From: Microbacterium sp. 18062
GTDB taxonomy: Bacteria; Actinomycetota; Actinomycetes; Actinomycetales; Microbacteriaceae
NCBI RefSeq assembly: GCF_902706225.1
Contig: NZ_CACSKB010000002.1
Location: 90,847 to 154,846 of the forward strand
DNA: 64,000 bases
Direction: 5' to 3'
Shown: positions 45,104 to 53,256 of the stretch, piece by piece
How the letters are laid out: each line of letters begins with the position of its first letter
How positions within the stretch are numbered: position 1 is the stretch's first letter
The notes under the pieces: generated by a model
Databases searched by the model: none
What the model was told of the DNA's origin: nothing
Seen by the model: only the letters and a program-made list of their open reading frames with translations
Made by a program: the position numbers and the translations under genes

Positions 45104-45846
45104 TGGCTGCGAACTGGCAGCGCGGGCTGATGCGGTTGATGCGCATCACCAACTACCCCACCGAGGTGGTTCGCGTTGAAGACTTCACGCCCTGGTACCG
45201 GCGGATCGTGTTCCGCGGCCCTGAGCTCACGGCGTCAGTCGAAGCCTTCCCGGCCCTTTGGCTTCGTCTCTGGGTGCCGAATCCCGCCAAGGGTCAGGAC
45301 GGACTCGCGCAACGCGGCTACACCGTGGTCGCGATGAACTCGGTTGACGAGACGTTCAGTCTCGACTTCGTGCTGCACGATGTCGCCGGCCCAGCCGGGG
45401 ACTGGGCCAAGGCGGTCTCGGTCGGCGAACGTGTCGAGGTGGCGCTCACACCGGCGAAGATCGACATCCCCCATGACACGAAGTCGCTCGTGCTCGCGGG
45501 AGACTCCACCGCGCTTCCGGCGATCAACTCCTGGTTGGAGTCCGTGCCGTCCGAGGTCCGCACCATGGTGTTCCTGGAAGAGGATCACACCGACCGCGAC
45601 AAGCTCCCCAGAGTGGAACGGGAGAACGGTTCGTGGGAGTGGGTGACACGTGAGGGCGACCGGGGGGCCGCTCTCGCCCGGGCAATGAGCGTCGCCGCGA
45701 CCCACCAACCGGGCCTCTATGCCTGGGCCGCGGGTGAGAAGACGCTTGTGAAGCACGTCCGGCTCGTGTTCCGCGAACAGCTCGGGCTCGACCGTGCACA
45801 TCATTTCACGCAGTTCTACTGGATCGAAGGAAAGGCGACCGGTTGA
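45103..45846 (+). CDS. Siderophore-interacting protein (FAD-dependent ferric reductase)
   Basis: A 247-residue SIP-family reductase. An N-terminal FAD-binding barrel contains RRIVFRGPEL and the flavin motif QRGYTVVAMNSVDETFSLDF. A C-terminal NAD(P)H-binding domain contains SLVLAGDSTALPAINSWLES and the late segment GLYAWAAGEKTLVKHVRL. It reduces ferric siderophores to release iron in the cytosol. The start at 45103 shares its first base with the upstream stop. It sits next to the iron-type ABC pair, which matches mycobacterial IrtA, where a SIP domain is fused to the transporter. Confidence 0.92.
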   Translation: MAANWQRGLMRLMRITNYPTEVVRVEDFTPWYRRIVFRGPELTASVEAFPALWLRLWVPNPAKGQDGLAQRGYTVVAMNSVDETFSLDFVLHDVAGPAGDWAKAVSVGERVEVALTPAKIDIPHDTKSLVLAGDSTALPAINSWLESVPSEVRTMVFLEEDHTDRDKLPRVERENGSWEWVTREGDRGAALARAMSVAATHQPGLYAWAAGEKTLVKHVRLVFREQLGLDRAHHFTQFYWIEGKATG

Positions 45847-45872
45847 CCCCGGTGCCAGACAAGGATACTTCA

Positions 45873-46445
45873 ATGAAGAACCTCAGCACCCGCATATTGC
45901 TCACCTGCGCCGCGATCGGTGTGGCCGCCGGCATCCTGCTCCTGCCCATCTTCACGTTCTTCTCAACCGCAGCGATCGCTGTCGCTCCCCTGGGATACAC
46001 CGCCCTGCTCGGTGTCTGGTTCTTCGGAGGGGCGCTCATCCAGTCCCTCACCCACCGTCCGGGCGTCGCCCTGATCACCAGTTTCATCGCCGGACTCGTC
46101 GTAGCGCCGTTCACGCCGTACGGTTTCTCCACGATCGCTTCGACTGCGACCGTGGGTCTCATTCAGGAGCTGCCGTTCCTGGCGACCGCGTACCGGAAGT
46201 GGCCGACCTGGCTGTTCTACGTCAGCAACGGCGTGATCGGCGTACTCTACGCGTTCCCCGCACAGCGACTGCTGGCCGCGGATGCCGCGGATTGGGTACG
46301 TCTGGCGATCTACCCGATCGCCGGTGCCAGCGCACTGCTCTTCACCTGGCTCGCCCGGATGATCGCAAAACGCCTTGAACGGACCGGCGTGACGCGGGGT
46401 CTGAAAGCCGAACCGCGCACGAAGGCCGCACAGGTCGGAGCATGA
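45873..46445 (+). CDS. ECF transporter S component (MptD/YkoE-like)
   Basis: A 190-residue membrane protein with five or six helices (ILLTCAAIGVAAGILLLPIF and GYTALLGVWFFGGALIQSL). Its overall pattern fits ECF substrate-capture subunits annotated as MptD-like or YkoE-like. I placed the start at ATG 45873 because AAGGA lies 7 nt upstream. The gene is followed by an ECF-type ATPase that is truncated by an insertion sequence, so the S component has no complete energising module nearby. The substrate is unknown; metal chelate or vitamin are possibilities. Confidence 0.75.
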   Translation: MKNLSTRILLTCAAIGVAAGILLLPIFTFFSTAAIAVAPLGYTALLGVWFFGGALIQSLTHRPGVALITSFIAGLVVAPFTPYGFSTIASTATVGLIQELPFLATAYRKWPTWLFYVSNGVIGVLYAFPAQRLLAADAADWVRLAIYPIAGASALLFTWLARMIAKRLERTGVTRGLKAEPRTKAAQVGA

Positions 46446-46615
46446 TCCGTCGCGCCCCCGAGCGGACGTTCTCTCACACGCTTCCCGGGGGAGGGTTCGA
46501 CGTTGTGGTATCGACGAGGCCGAGACCACGGATGCTCGGGCCGAGCGGGTCAGGCAAGTCGACCCTTGCGCTGGCGCTGAACGGGCTTATTCCGCATGCC
46601 GTGCCGGCGACGCTA
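46442..46615 (+). pseudogene. ECF-type ABC ATPase stub cut by IS630
   Basis: Starts at ATG 46442, overlapping the upstream stop by 4 bp. It contains LGPSGSGKSTLALALNGLIP, a Walker A of energy-coupling-factor ATPases, then stops being ABC-like at HAVPATL. The break coincides with a TA dinucleotide at 46614-46615, the target IS630-family elements insert into, followed by an IS630 end. The rest of the ATPase and any T component are missing. Confidence 0.8.
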
Positions 46616-46985
46616 GTGTCGCGTGCCGTCAGTTCCTAAATGGTTGGTGGTTTGGGAGAATTGGTCATGGCGAATTCTCCGGCTCCGGCGTTGGCTTTGT
46701 GGGATGGCGATCGGGATGAGTTGATGTCGTGGGCGCGGTCGACGGCGATCCGTGCGGGGCGGCCCAAGCACGTCGATGACGAGCGAATCATCACCGCGAC
46801 ATTGACGGCGCCGCCGAAGAAGTACGGGGTGACGCACTGGTCGTCGAGGCTGCTGGCGGGGCATCTGAGGATCGGAAACGCGACCATCGCGCGGGCGTGG
46901 CGCAAGTACGGGGTCCAGCCCTGGCGCAGCGAGACGTTCAAGTTCTCCACCGATCCCGAGCTGATCGGGAAGGTCACGACGACCG
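46616..46985 (+). mobile_element. IS630-family insertion sequence, left-end remnant
   Basis: The element begins with GTGTCGCGTGCCGTCAG directly after TA. The transposase reads from ATG 46667 (MANSPAPALALWDGDRDELM). It jumps from the N terminus to GRPKHVDDERIITATL, so the normal helix-turn-helix between them has been deleted. It continues with KKYGVTHWSSRLLAGHLRIG, then NATIARAWRKYGVQPW and RSETFKFSTDPELIGKV, which is typical IS630. It stops near 46985, before the DDE catalytic domain, with no right end. Non-functional. Confidence 0.8.
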
Positions 46986-47090
46986 ACACACCGTGCAGCG
47001 GCCCACGCCGCTCGTCGTCCGCGCGCTCGGCTGCATCCGCGATCACCGCCGGTTTCAGCGTCAGGAGCGCATTGATCCCCTCTGGAGCTG
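46986..47090 (-). pseudogene. Amidase (GatA-like) fragment
   Basis: About 35 codons on the minus strand read APEGINALLTLKPAVIADAA, then ERADDERRGPLHG. This matches the segment of amidase-signature enzymes just before the GPLHGIP catalytic lysine region. Both sides are unrelated sequence, so it is a fragment carried in by rearrangement next to the IS630 remnant. Confidence 0.5.
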
Positions 47091-47096
47091 AGAGGC

Positions 47097-47216
47097 ATGC
47101 TCGCGGTGGGCGCGGAGGAAGACCCCCCTCCGGGCGCGGGACTGCTCGCTCGAATCGGCCTCGGGCATCCGCACCGGCTAGCCATCGGATTGCTCGGGAT
47201 CGTTTCGTCCAGATGA
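47097..47216 (+). other. 39-codon frame, possible C-terminal gene scrap
   Basis: ATG 47097 to TGA 47214-47216 encodes MLAVGAEEDPPPGAGLLARI, then GLGHPHRLAIGLLGIVSSR. It is protein-like but has no clear ribosome-binding site and no recognised family. It may be the tail of a lost gene. The remaining bases to 47291 show no feature and no copy of the tRNA end. Confidence 0.25.
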
Positions 47217-47291
47217 CCGAGCCGTAACGCGGGAACGGGCCGGCTCGGATCCTCGCCCACCTCGAGGAGGTCCACGGCGTTGCCGGCGCAC

Positions 47292-48389
47292 TCAGGCGGC
47301 GCTGACACCGAAGAGCAGGCCCAGCAGATAGGTGATGCCGGCGGCGGCGAAGCCGATGAGCAGCTGCCGCAGCGCGCGCCGCAGAGGCGGTCCGCCCGAC
47401 AGCAGTCCCACCATGGCACCGGTGGACAGGAGCGCGATCCCGACCAGGGCGAGCGCCAGCACGACGGCCGGCAGGCCGGACAGCCCCACCAGCCACGGCA
47501 GGACCGGGATGATGGCGCCCGAGGCGAAGAAGAGGAAGCTCGACAGCGCCGCGCCCCAGGCGCCGCCGACCGTCTCGTGGCTCACCTCGTCCTCTGCCGG
47601 GCGACGATAGGGCACGGTGCGATCCGCGGCCTGAGCGATCTTCACCACCTGCCGCGCCCGTTCACGCGCGTCGGCCTCGGAGAGTCCGCGCGTGCGATAC
47701 ACGAGGGCGAGCTCGTTCGCGTCGAGGTCGAGGTCGGGCAGCACGTCGTCCGCCTCGTTGCTCGGCTCGGTCGCCGCCAGCATCTCACGCTGGGACCGCA
47801 CCGACACGAACTCGCCCGCCCCCATCGACAGCGCCCCGGCGAGGAGCCCCGCGATCCCGCTGAACAGGACGAACTGCGCACCGACGCCGGTCGCGCCGAT
47901 CCCCATCACGAGGGCGAGGTTCGAGACGAGTCCGTCGTTCGCCCCGAAGACGGCCGCGCGGAACGTCCCGGACAGTCGCCGCCGACCACGTGCGGCGAGC
48001 CCCCGGACGACCTCGGCGTGGATCTTCTCGTCGGCGCGCATCGCCGGGGTCGCATACGGGTCGTCGTCGTACGGAGAGCGTGCCTCGGCGTTCTGCGCGA
48101 GCGCCAGCACGAAGATCGACCCGAACCGTCTCGCCATCCAGCCCAGCATCCGTGTACCGGCGGACGCCCGTGGAAGGGACGCCGGCTCGCCGCCCAGGAG
48201 AGCGAGCCAATGCGCCTCATGACGCCCCTCGGCGGCGGCGAGGGCGAGCAGGATCTCCCGTTCCTCGCCGCTGCGCCGCGCCGCCAGATGCCGGTAGACC
48301 GATGCCTCGGACCGCTCGTCGACCAGATAGCGGGCCCACCGGCGACGCATACGCGTCGTGGGTTCGGGGGGCCTGGTGTTCTCGGACAC
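47292..48389 (-). CDS. VIT1/CCC1-family metal transporter with ferritin-like domain
   Basis: A 365-residue protein. The N-terminal part (YLVDERSEASVYRHLAARRS, then EGRHEAHWLALLGGEPA) is a rubrerythrin/ferritin-like helical domain with Glu and His ligands. The C-terminal part has five helices of the CCC1/VIT1 family, beginning FRAAVFGANDGLVSNLALVM and ending in GITYLLGLLFGVSAA. Related proteins export Fe2+ or Mn2+. I chose GTG 48389 with AGAGGA upstream. A perfect 26-bp palindrome lies at 48411-48436. It marks the return to backbone DNA. Confidence 0.85.
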   Translation of the reverse strand: MSENTRPPEPTTRMRRRWARYLVDERSEASVYRHLAARRSGEEREILLALAAAEGRHEAHWLALLGGEPASLPRASAGTRMLGWMARRFGSIFVLALAQNAEARSPYDDDPYATPAMRADEKIHAEVVRGLAARGRRRLSGTFRAAVFGANDGLVSNLALVMGIGATGVGAQFVLFSGIAGLLAGALSMGAGEFVSVRSQREMLAATEPSNEADDVLPDLDLDANELALVYRTRGLSEADARERARQVVKIAQAADRTVPYRRPAEDEVSHETVGGAWGAALSSFLFFASGAIIPVLPWLVGLSGLPAVVLALALVGIALLSTGAMVGLLSGGPPLRRALRQLLIGFAAAGITYLLGLLFGVSAA

Positions 48390-48410
48390 GGGATCCTCTC
48401 GCTCGGCCGT

Positions 48411-48436
48411 CTCTCGACAGCACACGCTGTCGAGAG
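48411..48436. promoter_or_regulatory. Perfect 26-bp dyad upstream of the metal transporter gene
   Basis: CTCTCGACAG-CACACG-CTGTCGAGAG: 10-bp perfect arms. On the gene strand TACTCT (48438-48433) resembles a -10 that overlaps the right arm. The dyad would therefore cover the transcription start, as an operator, or form a 5' hairpin in the transcript. It may mediate metal control. Confidence 0.6.
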
Positions 48437-48509
48437 TAGTCAGGCCCGGCGGTCGCCGGGGCTCGGCGACCCGAATGCCGGACATGCCGGGTCGGGCCGC
48501 GCGAGAGGG

Positions 48510-50381
48510 TCAGGCGCGCACGCGGGCGCGGAGCACCTCGATGCGCGACTGCAGCTGCGCCACGGTCGCGTGCGAGACCGCCGGTCCGCCGCACAGGCGC
48601 CGGAGCTCCGCGTGCACCAGGCCGTGGGCCTCGCCGGACTGCCGGGCGTACAGGCCCACGAGGCTGTTGAGGAGCTGGCGCTGCTCCTTGAGGGTGCGGT
48701 GCAGCGGCGCGGGCAGGTCCGCGTCGCTGCGCGGCGATGTCTCCTCCGCGCCCTCCTGCGCCTCGCGGATCTCACGGTGCCGCCCCTGCCTGGCCTGCCG
48801 CTGCATGAGCAGCTCGTGCACGTGCTCGGGCTCCAGAAGCCCCGGCAGCCCGAGGAACTCCTCCTCCTCCGGGGTTCCGGGCACCGCCAGCTGCCCGAAC
48901 TCCTTGCCGTCGAAGAGCACCCGGTCGAAGTGGGCATGCGCGTCGAGGGCCTGGTAGCTGCCCTCCTCGAGCAGGGAATCGGATGCCGAATCCTCGCGTT
49001 CGGCCGCGTTCATCGCGTCTTCCTCGGCGTTCCACATGTCCTCCGCGTCGCTCTCGCGGTCGAGGGCGTGGTCCCGCTGGCGCTCCATCTCGTTCGCGAG
49101 GGTCAGGAGCTGGGGCACGTTGGGCACGAAGACGGTCGCGGTCTCGCCGCGACGACGGGCTCGCACGAAGCGACCGATGGCCTGCGCGAAGAACAGGGGC
49201 GTGGAGGCCGACGTCGCGTAGACGCCGACGGCGAGCCGCGGAACGTCGACGCCCTCGGACACCATCCGGACCGCGACCATCCACCGTCGGTCGGAGTCGG
49301 AGAACTGCTCGATCCGTGCGGACGCCTCGGCCTCGTCGGAGAGCACGACCGTCGGCGTCTCGCCGGAGATCTGCTCGAGCAGCGCCGCATAGGCGCGCGC
49401 GGCCGTCTGATCGGTCGCGATGACGAGGCCGCCCGCGTCGGGCACCGTCTGCCGCACCTCGGTCAGCCGTCGGTCCGCGGATCGCAGCACCGCCGACATC
49501 CACTCGCCATCGGGGTTGAGCGCGGTTCGCCACGCCTGCGCCGTGATGTCCTTGGTGTTGTCCTGCCCGAGCTGGGCCTCCATCTCGTCGCCGGCCTTCG
49601 TGCGCCACCGCATGTGGCCGGCGTAGATCATGAAGAGCACGGGACGGACGACGCCGTCCTCGAGCGCGCGCCGGTATCCGTAGGCGTAGTCGGTGCGCGA
49701 GACCCTGGTCCCCCGGTGGTCGGGGTGGTACTCGACGAAGGGGATCGGCGCCGTGTCCGAGCGGAAGGGCGTGCCCGACAGCAGCAGCCGGCGGGTGGCA
49801 CGCGCGTAGGCCTCGCGGAGGGCCTCGCCCCAGCTCAGCGCGTCACCGCCGTGGTGCACCTCGTCGAGGATGACGAGCGTGCGCCGGTCCATGACGAGGC
49901 TCTGGTGCACCGACGCCTTCACCGCGACCTGCGCATACGTGACGGCGACACCGTGGTACTGCCGCGACGGCAGCGCATGGCGATTGCTGAACTGCGGATC
50001 GAGACGGATGCCGACACGCGCGGCCGCGTCCGCCCACTGCGTCTTCAGATGCTCGGTGGGCGCCACCACGACGATGCGGTCGACGACACCGCGCCGCATC
50101 TGCTCGCTGGCCAGACGCAAGGCGAAGGTCGTCTTGCCGGCGCCCGGGGTGGCGGCGGCGAGGAAGTCACGGGGCCCCTTGCCCACCCCGTCGGGACCGT
50201 CGAGCGAGAAGTACAGGTCGAGGGCCTCGGCCTGCCACGCGCGCAGTCGCTGCGCCGTGCCCCACGGGGCGCGCTGCGGGAACGACGGCGACAGGTGCTC
50301 GGCCGCGAAGCTCCCGATATGGGCGTTCTCGGCGTGGGGATCGAAGGATGCGGCGGCCATCAGCTGCTCGTCCTCGCTCAC
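48510..50381 (-). CDS. DEAD/DEAH-box helicase (SF2)
   Basis: A 623-residue helicase. Walker A is AAATPGAGKTTFALRLASEQ near residue 75, Walker B is VILDEVHHGGD near residue 153, motif III is LLLSGTPFRSDT, and motif VI is FFAQAIGRFVRARRRGE near residue 390. A glutamate-rich linker and a helical C terminus follow. It belongs to the XPB/RadD-like SF2 group found in many actinobacteria; its exact DNA or RNA role is unknown. GTG 50381 has GGAGGTGATGTC upstream. A 21-bp-period direct repeat lies in the divergent region. Confidence 0.87.
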   Translation of the reverse strand: MSEDEQLMAAASFDPHAENAHIGSFAAEHLSPSFPQRAPWGTAQRLRAWQAEALDLYFSLDGPDGVGKGPRDFLAAATPGAGKTTFALRLASEQMRRGVVDRIVVVAPTEHLKTQWADAAARVGIRLDPQFSNRHALPSRQYHGVAVTYAQVAVKASVHQSLVMDRRTLVILDEVHHGGDALSWGEALREAYARATRRLLLSGTPFRSDTAPIPFVEYHPDHRGTRVSRTDYAYGYRRALEDGVVRPVLFMIYAGHMRWRTKAGDEMEAQLGQDNTKDITAQAWRTALNPDGEWMSAVLRSADRRLTEVRQTVPDAGGLVIATDQTAARAYAALLEQISGETPTVVLSDEAEASARIEQFSDSDRRWMVAVRMVSEGVDVPRLAVGVYATSASTPLFFAQAIGRFVRARRRGETATVFVPNVPQLLTLANEMERQRDHALDRESDAEDMWNAEEDAMNAAEREDSASDSLLEEGSYQALDAHAHFDRVLFDGKEFGQLAVPGTPEEEEFLGLPGLLEPEHVHELLMQRQARQGRHREIREAQEGAEETSPRSDADLPAPLHRTLKEQRQLLNSLVGLYARQSGEAHGLVHAELRRLCGGPAVSHATVAQLQSRIEVLRARVRA

Positions 50382-50405
50382 GACATCACCTCCGCCCTCT
50401 CTCTT

Positions 50406-50442
50406 CCGATCGCGACTGTCCGGCGTCCGATCGCGACTGTCC
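50406..50442. repeat. Two 16-bp direct repeats with 21-bp period
   Basis: CCGATCGCGACTGTCC occurs at 50406-50421 and again at 50427-50442 without mismatches. The 21-bp period puts the copies on the same face of the helix, as expected for cooperative regulator binding. They lie between the divergent helicase and GDSL genes. Confidence 0.6.
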
Positions 50443-50516
50443 AGGATAGGCGACGCCGCCGACTCTCGGACGCACCCTCCCACGCCCGCGGGTTAGGCTG
50501 GCGACGAGGTGAAGCG

Positions 50517-51443
50517 ATGACGACCGACTCGACCCCGCCCACGGACGACCCCGCCCCGAACGGCACGGCGAACCACGCCGACGAGAGCCCGGATGACACG
50601 ATCTCCGCGAACCGCACGCCCTACGTGCCCAATCCCGAGACGCACCCGTGGCGCCGCTTCGTCGCGATCGGCGACTCGTTCACGGAGGGAATCGGCGATC
50701 CCTCCCCTGACTCCCCGGGCGGCAACCGCGGCTGGGCCGATCGCGTCGCAGAGGTCCTCGCCGCCTCCGTCGACGACTTCGCGTACGCGAACCTGGCGGT
50801 GCGGGGAAAGCTCATCGGCCAGATCGTCGCGGACCAGGTGGAGCCGGCCCTCGCCCTCCAACCCGACCTGGTCAGCATCTGCGCGGGCGGCAACGACGTG
50901 ATCCGCCCCGGCACCGATCCCGACGAGACCGCCGAGCAGTTCGAGGACGCCGTGATCCGGCTGAGCTCCGGCGGGGCCACGGTCCTGGTCTTCACCGGCA
51001 TCGACACGGGTTTCTCCCCGGTGATGCGCGGTCTCCGGGGAAAGGTCGCGATCTACAACGAGAACCTGCGCGCGATCGCGGAGAAGTACGACTGCATCGT
51101 GGCCGATCAGTGGGCGCTGAAGGAGATCCAGGACGCCCGGTTCTTCGCCGACGATCGCCTGCACCTGAACACCCTCGGCCACCACGAGGTCGCCCGCATG
51201 GTGCTGCGCGCCCTGAACGTGCCCAACGACCTCGCGCCGATGCAGCCCGAGCCGCTCCCCCGGTTGAGCTGGCGCGCCGCACGCGCGGGCGACCTGGTGT
51301 GGGCGCGCACGCACTTCGTGCCCTGGGTGCTGCGGCGGCTGCGACACCAGTCCTCCGGCGACGACATCACCGCGAAGCGTCCCGAGCCGTCACCGGTCCT
51401 GTCCTCCCGGCGACCGGACGCGGACGCGCCCGCCGCCGACTGA
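50517..51443 (+). CDS. SGNH/GDSL hydrolase (second paralogue)
   Basis: A 308-residue protein with a 45-residue acidic, proline-rich N-terminal extension, then FVAIGDSFTEGIGDPSPDSP, the oxyanion glycine in YANLAVRGKL, CAGGND and late DDRLHLNTLGHH. It is clearly related to the enzyme at 1936-2703 but carries an N-terminal extension and a C-terminal SSRRPDADAPAAD tail. There is no secretion signal. GAGGTGAAG precedes the ATG, with TAGGCT near 50494. Confidence 0.88.
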   Translation: MTTDSTPPTDDPAPNGTANHADESPDDTISANRTPYVPNPETHPWRRFVAIGDSFTEGIGDPSPDSPGGNRGWADRVAEVLAASVDDFAYANLAVRGKLIGQIVADQVEPALALQPDLVSICAGGNDVIRPGTDPDETAEQFEDAVIRLSSGGATVLVFTGIDTGFSPVMRGLRGKVAIYNENLRAIAEKYDCIVADQWALKEIQDARFFADDRLHLNTLGHHEVARMVLRALNVPNDLAPMQPEPLPRLSWRAARAGDLVWARTHFVPWVLRRLRHQSSGDDITAKRPEPSPVLSSRRPDADAPAAD

Positions 51444-51449
51444 CGACTC

Positions 51450-52259
51450 TCAGCGCGGCGGGCGGGTCAGCGCCCACAGGGCCACGGCCGATGCCGACGC
51501 GACGTTCAGCGAGTCGACCCCACCGGCCATCGGGATGGTGACGACGGTGTCGGCGGCACCGAGCGCCGCCCGGCTGAGTCCGTCGCCCTCGGCGCCGAGA
51601 AGCAGCGCGACCCGCTCCGGACGCGAGGCCGCGAACACGTCGAGGGCCACGGCGTCCTCCGCGAGCGCCAGCGCGGCGAGGTGCACGTCCGCGGCGCGCA
51701 GCAGTCCGCTCGCCTCCGGCCAGGCGGGGAGCCGCGTCCAGGGCACCTGGAAGACCGTGCCCATGCTCACCCGCACGCTCCGCCGGTACAGCGGGTCCGC
51801 GCACCGTTCGGTGACGAGCACCGCGTCGGCGCCGAGCCCGGCCGCCGCACGGAAGGCCGCCCCGACGTTGGTGTGGTCGACGATGTCCTCCAGGATCATC
51901 ACGGTCCGCGCCCCCGCGAGGACCTCCGCCACGGCGGGCAGCGGCGGCCGGTGCATCGCCGCGAGCGCCCCGCGATGCACGGTGTATCCGGTCAGCCGTT
52001 CCGCCGTCTCCGCGGTGGTGACGTAGAGGGGCGCGTCCGTCTCCCCGACCAGCATCGCCACCTCGTCGAGCCATTTCTCCTGGACCAGCACCGAGCGCGG
52101 ACGATGTCCCGCCCGCAGCGCCCGCGCGATGACCTTGGCCGACTCGGCGATGTACAGTCCGTCCGCGGGCTCGCGCACTCGCCGCAGCGCGACGTCCGTC
52201 AGATCCCGATAGTCGGCGAGCCGTGGGTCCGCCGCATCCGGCACCCGTTCGATACGCAT
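51450..52259 (-). CDS. TrmH/SpoU-family RNA methyltransferase
   Basis: A 269-residue SPOUT methyltransferase. An N-terminal RNA-binding domain contains EPADGLYIAESAKVIARAL. The SPOUT knot contains ILEDIVDHTNVGAAFRAAAG near residue 122, LLLGAEGDGLS near residue 215 and IPMAGGVDSLNVASASAVAL near residue 240. It probably 2'-O-methylates a ribose in tRNA or rRNA. Start ATG 52259 follows GGGAGGA. It converges on the GDSL gene with 6 bp between. Confidence 0.9.
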   Translation of the reverse strand: MRIERVPDAADPRLADYRDLTDVALRRVREPADGLYIAESAKVIARALRAGHRPRSVLVQEKWLDEVAMLVGETDAPLYVTTAETAERLTGYTVHRGALAAMHRPPLPAVAEVLAGARTVMILEDIVDHTNVGAAFRAAAGLGADAVLVTERCADPLYRRSVRVSMGTVFQVPWTRLPAWPEASGLLRAADVHLAALALAEDAVALDVFAASRPERVALLLGAEGDGLSRAALGAADTVVTIPMAGGVDSLNVASASAVALWALTRPPR

Positions 52260-52367
52260 CGTTCCTCCCGGCTCCCCACCTAACCAGGCCCGGGCACGCG
52301 CTCGATGCCCGGCCGGACGAAACATCCCGGAAAAGCGGCGGGCGTAGGCTCGCAGACAGGAGGTACT

Positions 52368-53219
52368 GTGCCTGTCGTGACGGATCCCGACGCGACGACG
52401 GACGCCCAGGTGAAGCGCGCGATCGATGCGCTCGCCGGACGCCGCGTCGCCGTTCTGACCGGTGCGGGCGTGTCGACCGACTCCGGCATCCCGGACTACC
52501 GCGGCCAGGGCGCACCGGCACGCACACCCATGACCGTGCAGGAGTTCCTCTCCAGCGACCTCGCCCGACGCCGATACTGGGTGGGCAGCCACCTCGGCTG
52601 GCGCCGGTTCGCGGCCGCGGAGCCGAACCCCGGCCACCGCGCCCTCGCGAGGCTCGAGAGCACCGAGGTGACGACCGGGGTCGTCACCCAGAACGTCGAC
52701 GGGCTCCACGTGCGCGCCGGCAGCCGCCGGGTTGTGGAACTCCACGGCACGATGCGCCGCGTCGGGTGCCTGCAGTGCGGCCAGGTGTTCGACCGGCGGG
52801 ACCTCGCCGCCCGCGTCGAGACGGACAACCCCTGGCTGGACGTCGACGAGGAGCTGCCGCTCGGCCCCGACGGCGATGTGGCCCCGGAGAGCGCCGAGGG
52901 CTTCCGCATCCCCGTGTGCTCCGTGTGCGGCGGGATGCTGAAACCCGATGTCGTGTTCTTCGGCGAGTTCATCCCGGCCGAGAAGTTCCGTGAGGCGGAG
53001 CAGCTCGTCCGCACGAGCGAGGCGCTGCTCGTGGCCGGCTCCTCGCTCGTCGTGAACTCCGGCATCAGGTTGGTGGAGCGCGCCCGACGCCGTAGGCTGC
53101 CGGTCGTCATCGTCAATCGCGGTCAGACGCGTGTCGACGCCCGCGCGACCGTCAAGGTCGACGCCGGGACCAGCGAGGTCCTCACGGCCCTCGCCGATGC
53201 TCTGCCGTCCCTGCGATGA
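52368..53219 (+). CDS. Sir2-family NAD-dependent protein deacetylase
   Basis: A 283-residue sirtuin. It has GAGVSTDSGIPDYRG near residue 30 for NAD binding, TQNVDGLH near residue 108, the catalytic His in ELHGTMRR, and two Cys pairs (CLQC, CSVC) for structural zinc. VVFFGEFIP and AGSSLVV follow. It deacetylates lysines using NAD. The GTG at 52368 is 4 nt from AGGAGG; the GTG at 52377 is an alternative. Confidence 0.92.
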   Translation: MPVVTDPDATTDAQVKRAIDALAGRRVAVLTGAGVSTDSGIPDYRGQGAPARTPMTVQEFLSSDLARRRYWVGSHLGWRRFAAAEPNPGHRALARLESTEVTTGVVTQNVDGLHVRAGSRRVVELHGTMRRVGCLQCGQVFDRRDLAARVETDNPWLDVDEELPLGPDGDVAPESAEGFRIPVCSVCGGMLKPDVVFFGEFIPAEKFREAEQLVRTSEALLVAGSSLVVNSGIRLVERARRRRLPVVIVNRGQTRVDARATVKVDAGTSEVLTALADALPSLR

Positions 53220-53256
53220 CGTCCGCCCCCGACGAACGCCAGGACACCACCGCACC

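Larger units (their letters stand above)
32004..47291. mobile_element. Degraded integrative element/genomic island at tRNA-Leu
   Basis: The island begins at the tRNA 3' end with an integrase remnant. It contains two MobF relaxase fragments, XRE and excisionase remnants, and an IS630 piece, together with cargo of narrow distribution: a toxin-antitoxin-like pair, two-component system, Fic protein, and a TetR/siderophore ABC operon. Backbone genes resume with the metal transporter at 47292. I could not find a second copy of the tRNA end near 47217-47291, so the right attachment site is lost or lies elsewhere. Mobility is inferred; most mobility genes are broken, so it is probably immobile. Confidence 0.75.

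Noticed and set aside
47217..47291. Right attachment site of the island
   Set aside because: I searched for the tRNA-Leu 3' sequence (GGTTCAAGTCCCCCCTCGCG) and found no match, so none is annotated.
47280..50516. Long plus-strand frame leading into the GDSL gene
   Set aside because: The part before 50517 is antisense to the VIT1-type and helicase genes; only the GDSL part is protein-like.
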